Shown here in pieces: positions 59,090-64,000 of a DNA stretch of 64,000 nt (positions are counted from its first letter, which is position 1; every line of letters begins with the position of its first letter). This DNA is from Ophiura sarsii (Eukaryota > Echinodermata > Ophiuroidea > Amphilepidida > Ophiuridae). A program made the translations under genes and the position numbers. The DNA lies in the NCBI GenBank assembly GCA_035610835.1, contig CM069448.1, forward strand, positions 14,694,462-14,758,461, in the 5' to 3' direction. The notes beneath the pieces were generated by a model. That model saw nothing but the letters and a program-made list of their open reading frames with translations, ran no database searches and had not been told where the DNA came from.

Positions 59090-60344
59090 CGTGCTACAGC
59101 GGCATAATAAGCCACGCGTTCGTTGTACGTCGAGGATACGCTGACGATACGTCGAACACGGCAGACATACGCTACGAATACGTTAATTATACGTTAAGCA
59201 TACGTTAGTCATACGCTCGCATACGCTGTGATACGCTGTCATAAGTATGTTATAAGTTAGTGATACGCTATCAATACGTTAGTCATACGCTATGTATACG
59301 TTCAATACGCTATGGATACGATATGGATACGTGACAGGGCCTTACACGATCGCCCGGCATAAGGTGAATACGTGAGAATACGTCGAAACTCGTTGGAAAT
59401 ACGTCAGGCATACGTTAGACATACGGCACATATACGTTATCAACTCGTTATCACTACGTTGGCTGTACGTTTCCCCCAGCCTACGTTCATCAACGTATAC
59501 CAACTTACGAGTAACGTACGAGTAACGTACCACTAACGTATGTCAACGTATATTTAACGTACCACAAACTTACCGGGAACTTATGCAGAACGTATTAAGC
59601 ACACGTTGAGTACGTCGAGAAATTTTGAGCATGCTCAATATTTTTTCGTGGTCCAAATTGTCACAGCGTATCACAGCGTGCTCTTAACGTAAACGACGTA
59701 TCCCCAACGTACCCCTAACTTATATCAGCGTACGCCAACGTACACCATCGTATTTTTCGATATTTCGCATACGTTGGCATACGTTGAGGCGATACGTTAT
59801 GGTGTGACAGGGCCTTAAGCTTGATCATGTCGATTATTTCCCGTGCGTGACAAATAATGCGAAATGTTTAAAGTCAAATTAGAGGTAGTTTACTGTTATG
59901 TTACCTGTGTTTATCGGCTCTTGAGTTGACCATCACAAGTTAGCTTCGATCCAACGTGCAGACGTGCAAATGATGAAATGACTTCCTTCGCCGCGAAACA
60001 GTTACACGTTTGCCTTTTTTACCAGTCGTTTGAAAATTAATAGCGACTTCCATGCAAATACATGCGTAACATGCTTCAACATTCACAAAAACGACTGTGC
60101 AAGAAGGCTAAGCATAAGCAAAATGGATTCCAGTACGTATACGAGGTTGAGCGATCTCGTTTATATTTTAACACAATACATTATTTTGCAGCTAGTATAG
60201 GTGGCTATTTAACTTCTTATTGCTACTGGAAAGATTATGATACCAATAAGTAAATTTTGGCGATTTTTAAAATTCAAAACAAGTAGGGTCACGCAAGTAG
60301 GGTCATGCAACTGGGATCACAAATTGTACAAACCCTGGATGTTA

Positions 60345-61642
60345 CGTGCTAGAAATCCAAATCTCGAAAAATCAGTATTCTTAAAACGCAACCTGCTTGT
60401 TCTTTTGAAACACGACACGAGAGAATGCTCCTAATCAACCCCTGGATTAGTTATAAGCTTAGGTTATAACCAACCTGGTTATGAAGATAAGTGCTTTTTA
60501 ACTTAACCAGAGAATTATATTAGCATTCTATTCTCTGTTCTACGCTCATCCTTGATTTATCCGATACCATTCCTAACCTATCACGATATGCGAACACGTA
60601 GTTTAATGTCAATCAGTACATTACGCAATTCTATAGCTTTGTTACACCAACTCATGTGTTCTTTTCAGGTATATGCAGTCCATGCTAAATCAACATTACA
60701 ATCGATATTACTGACCTTAAATATTCGGTCAGTTTTATTCCATTCCAGATATATTTCAAATGTGTGTATAAAACGTCCCCTTGGTTAAAAATTGAGCGTA
60801 GAGAAAACACAGCGGGTCAGCTCAGCGTATCTAGGACGCTACGATGTATCAGTAGTCACTAGTCGTTAAGAAAACTGGGGTATGATGTGTTCAAATAACG
60901 TATATTTCCCGCGGGTGATATTTTCCCGCCAAGAGGTTAGCTCAGCAGCAGACGACACGATGTCGCAGGATTTAATGCGAACGAGAAACCTGTTGGCGCT
61001 GGAAATTGCTAGCTGGCCTTGCCATGTGCAGCATAATGTGCAGAAGCATTCATTGAAGACCTGGCATGAAATAGTACAAATGCAGAGAACATTTTAAAAC
61101 CACGTTTGAATACCAGGTGGTTGTTTTTCTTATGTGATACACTATGTTGATGTTTTAATATTGATGTAAGAATTCAAGAAAGTGATGAATCGTGTTTTTA
61201 TCTTATATACTATGCAGCAGCACGGGTAGCGCCATCCTTTTGAGCTGATATTCCTTTAATAAAATAATAGCAAAGCAATTAATGCGTGACAAAATCACTA
61301 TGATACCAAACTAGCTATTACTGACGTTGGATATATCACACACGTAGCTACTTATAGTATACATTGAATTCTGCCCGGGGAATTCTGCAAGAAAATAACG
61401 AACGATTCAATTATGCGCAACGGAGAAGAGTTGTTAAAAGCATCACGTTACAAACGTCCGTTACGATCATTATAATGATGTCAGCCTGCATGTAAATTGA
61501 ATGCATTTATGATTACGACCGCATAATAGAAAGTAAAAGAGGGCCGGCGATTATTTCAAATTAGTGGACATCTCAAAAGGCGTCGACAACTAATTTGCCA
61601 TTATATATATTAGATGGACATTAACATGTGTTGGCTGTAGAC
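60345..61642. other. No gene recognised; possible E2F-like sites
   Basis: TTTCCCGCGGG and TTTTCCCGCC lie about 15 bases apart at 60904-60932, each close to the E2F consensus TTTSSCGC. Downstream (60960 onward) is a 45-codon methionine-started frame without recognisable domain or splice donor. I do not call a promoter or gene. The rest is AT-rich. Confidence 0.4.
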
Positions 61643-62170
61643 TTAAAGGGATACACAGTAGTGTTGAAGAATTATTTTCTTATTAAATTTACTTCAGAAT
61701 TCAAGATGAACATTAATAATGGTCATTTTTGCTGTTGCCACTCATAAAATCCCGAAGGCAGCCTTTATGCCCAGTATATTTATATCGTGACTGTTTATAG
61801 AGCTTTATAGCTGGGGAACATACATTGTTTTGAAACACATTGAAACACATTGAAACAATGTGACATTCTACCCTAAATCAAGGTCAAGGTCAATCAACCA
61901 CCCAAGTTTGCAAGGATGTACATGTCCAAGAATATTTTGGAATATAACACCCTGTGTCAACCTCCACCGGGACCGGAAAACCTATATATACTCCCCAACT
62001 ACTAGTGTCAAATTCTGATCTAGCCGTAGATCAGAATATTTGAATTGATGTTTTGTTGTACAAAGAGGGCTGATTTTTCTTAATCCTTACAAGTGTAAGT
62101 CCACACATGTACAAATGTACAAATCACAGGTCGCATCAAGATTGAGGGCGCAGCCTCCAATATATCACTG
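61643..62170. repeat. Second member of the TAAAGGG-MITE family
   Basis: TTAAAGGGATACACAGTAGT starts the alignment with 56424 onward. AGAATTCAAGATGAACATTA, TTTTGTTGTACAAAGAGGG and TTGAGGGCGCAGCCTCCA follow in the same order, with an extra segment between. The right terminus is not recognisable, so this copy is older or truncated. Confidence 0.75.
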
Positions 62171-63299
62171 AATCACTCAATATCAGGTTTTTTTATAAAA
62201 ATTTAGAACATTATACACTTTCATAGCATTGGTATGATTATAATTGATTATGCTAACTCACATGTAAACAAGAAAGGATGCATCAAATTCCAATAGCATC
62301 ACAAATGAACTCAAGTTTCCAAATTTGAATGAGAGACACATTTTGCGATCTGATGCATATTTGGGTATCTCGTGGACAAACGTGTGAAATGGGTGCACTG
62401 GTCAAAAGGTTCACCAAAGGCAAACGGAAAATGATATTGACTTCATTTTTTCACACAAATTTAGTAACAAATAAGGTATATGTATAACGTTTAAAAAAAT
62501 TCAAACTTCAACTTCGTTTTTAAAACAAGATGGCTTCTTTCCACTATTGCAGATTTTTGACTCACCCTGTATTTAGAAGCGTCAAAAAGGAGTCATGCTT
62601 GGTAGCAAAATGATTCTACAAGATTTCTCTTTCCAAATATATTTTCAATTTGGTACTGCGACTTATTTTAAGAAAGATACACATCTTTGGAATGGTTTCG
62701 AAACGTATGTGCAGTGTGTGAGCAGTAGAGGTTAGTGTGTTGTTAAAATTGATCCGGATTGTCATTGAATATTTTAGAAATGTACAACTTTGCGTCAGTT
62801 TTGATATTAATGGCAAATTTGAATTCTCATGCAAGGAATGATATATCTATTAGATATATCTATGCATGTATTTGTGGAAAGATTTATGGTAAATGGTATA
62901 ACTTGATATCAAACCTTAGATATCCGTAGTGAAAGATTACATGTAACACAGACCCCGTAATAATGAAATATACATGAAAACTGTCGTAAATGTTGAACGC
63001 AACAAGCAAATTTGAGAGGGTTATGTCCATTTGAGGGAGCTCAAATATCGTACGAAATAATTATATGAGAAATTGCTTAATATCAGTATCATATGCGTGT
63101 ATCGTCTTCAACAAGCATTGATATGATTTGGGGGAAACTCGTTTGAACACTTCCAACACTGTGTATGGCAATAAGATATTTCAAATTCACATACACTTAT
63201 CAGGATCTGAACATGTCCTGGCAGGTACTTAACTTGTGCGAAAATAGTGTCATTCTAAGTGTTTTCATAATTTAAGTTCTCAAATGTTCAAAGTATTTC
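62171..63299. other. No gene recognised; one mariner-like terminus
   Basis: TTTTTGACTCACCCTGTAT at about 62552-62570 is the right end typical of a mariner relative (inverse of ACAGGGTGAGTCAAAAA). I found no left partner. The remainder is AT-rich without arrays. Confidence 0.45.
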
Positions 63300-63712
63300 T
63301 TAAGGGGGATGTGCACCTTCGTATAGCCTCCGTAAAACTGCCGTAACTTCTTCATTATTCATTTAATCTAGATAAAAGTATACATTTTTTGCAGGAAAGG
63401 GTTCAATGAATCCAACTATGATCATAAAATTGACCATTTTGGAGAAAATGATAAAAAAAACCACGTTTTTTGACCCATTTTAGGTTTGGAAAAGATAACT
63501 CAAAATATATTTTGTCAAATTTTGTCATACTAGTTTTATTATATTCCTCATACAATTCCCTAGGAATCGTTTTTGGTTTTTATGAAAATCTTGATTATTT
63601 TTTGAATTATAGACCAAAAGGTGCTAAAAAACCTCCAAAATCGTAAAAATCACCATTTTTGGTAAAAATCACATTTTTGGCACTTTTTGGTCGATAATTC
63701 AAAAAATTGAAT
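63300..63712. mobile_element. Diverged or truncated relative of the TTAA element
   Basis: TTAAGGGGGATGTGCACC at 63300 resembles the end TTAAGGGAAGTGTCAACC at 26378. The central palindrome, GAATTATAGACCAAAAGGTG mirrored by GGCACTTTTTGGTCGATAAT-type sequence, matches the interior of 26382-26899. The right terminus is missing; LINE sequence begins directly after the palindrome. Confidence 0.65.
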
Positions 63713-63720
63713 TGAAAAAA

Positions 63721-64000
63721 AGTGAACCAACAAAGTCCTGCACAGGAAAGTTTGGACTTGGTACACGCAACAGCAGAGGAAACTCCCTCATCAACTTTGC
63801 TGAACGACATCAGTTGAAAATCATGAACACATTCTACAAGAAATCACCAAATAGACGCTGGACGTGGATCTCCCCAAATACCACTACAAAAAATGAGATT
63901 GACTACATCCTCACAGACAAGCCTCATATTTTCACAGATGTCTCTGTTATAAACAGGTTCAACACGGGCAGTGACCACCGCTTGGTACGTGGCTCTTTAA
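63721..64000 (+). CDS. LINE endonuclease domain, partial, continues past window
   Basis: From at least 63742 an open frame encodes TGKFGLGTRNSRGNSLINFA, then a run including LKIMNTFY, RRWTWISPN, NEIDYILTDK, DVSVINRF and TGSDHRLVRGSL. This order (G-x-RN-x-RG, WTW-x-SP, IDYI, and the terminal SDH with its catalytic Asp-His) is the C-terminal half of an apurinic-like endonuclease of the RTE-type LINE group. The N-terminal half is missing: the frame emerges from a palindromic repeat. Reverse transcriptase would follow to the right of 64000. No stop is visible at the edge. Confidence 0.88.

Larger units (their letters stand above)
58043..59815. mobile_element. PIF/Harbinger-like element made of ACGTA-rich repeats
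   Basis: AGGCCCTGTCACACCAT at the left is mirrored by ATGGTGTGACAGGGCCT-like sequence at the right (one base differs before the TIR core), with TAA at 58040-58042 and 59816-59818. Almost the whole interior is degenerate 8-12 base units around AACGTATG and GCGTATC. A second right-type terminus ends at 58857, and a left-type inverted piece ends at 59342. The element therefore combines a left half, two direct right halves and one inverted left half. A short ORF with a TATA box lies between. Confidence 0.87.
57689..60336. mobile_element. hAT-like element split by a Harbinger insertion
   Basis: The left end AGGGTTGGTACAATCTGTGA is mirrored by ATTTGTGATC-type sequence ending TTGTACAAACCCT. Tandem GCGTGACCCCACTT / AAGTAGGGTCACGC pieces sit subterminally in both ends. 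GGATGTTA (57682-57689 if its final A is counted as flank) recurs at 60337-60344, giving a 7-8 base duplication typical of hAT. Removing the insert at 58043-59815 leaves about 870 bases. I found no transposase. Confidence 0.75.

Noticed and set aside
60882..61097. 71-codon ORF downstream of two E2F-like sites
   Set aside because: No recognisable domain, donor site or polyadenylation context; the E2F-like matches alone are too weak to define a gene.

Overview
This window looks like intergenic or intronic DNA from a low-GC animal genome. I see no compact gene clusters, operons, CRISPR arrays, rRNA or functional tRNA genes, and almost no open reading frame looks like a protein. Many short non-autonomous DNA transposons, long foldback structures, minisatellites and poly-G runs point to a marine invertebrate. 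The repeat types, such as a CAGTGGCGTAGC hAT MITE and a GGCCTATAGG-flanked G-rich element, fit a deuterostome such as an echinoderm or hemichordate. That assignment is inference, not proof.

Only two stretches have convincing protein signal. One is a probable first coding exon on the minus strand (41829-41937), with a good start context and a GTAAGT donor. The other is the end of a LINE endonuclease domain running off the right edge (63721-64000). A 44-codon basic ORF with a TATA box (58895-59029, minus) lies inside a transposon and may be transposon-encoded. Degraded mariner transposase ends lie at 26087-26314 and 26935-27129.

Layout: 1-2.3 kb is featureless. 2.35-5.3 kb is a satellite of about 146 bp, partly organised as alternating A/B dimers and enclosed by a direct repeat. 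5.3-14.6 kb holds hairpins and several local duplications. 14.68-18.59 kb is a foldback-type transposon with arms of about 0.5 kb built from repeat units, a very G-rich core and three nested MITEs. 19-23.5 kb has a triplicated repeat and a TACACAG-ended element filled with AAACAAC motifs. 26.1-27.1 kb is a mariner-derived palindrome containing a TTAA-flanked palindrome. 28.5-29.5 kb is another TACACAG-ended element packed with about 24 TGASTCA (AP-1-like) sites. 34.2-35.0 kb is a Tc1/mariner MITE. 38.2-38.5 kb holds two opposed SINE pieces. 39.9-40.1 kb is a hAT MITE with a perfect duplication of its target. 42.5-46.4 kb contains two opposed PIF/Harbinger-like elements, one carrying three further insertions nested up to two deep. 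46.4-48.6 kb has two more MITEs, 50.7-51.9 kb another TIR element, and 52.1-53.0 kb a duplicated field of short palindromes. 57.7-60.3 kb is a hAT-like element split by a PIF/Harbinger-like element made of ACGTA-rich repeats.

Nothing here forms a cooperating gene system. The value of the window is its record of nested transposition, plus a few repeat arrays with unusually strong motif content that could act as regulatory sequence.
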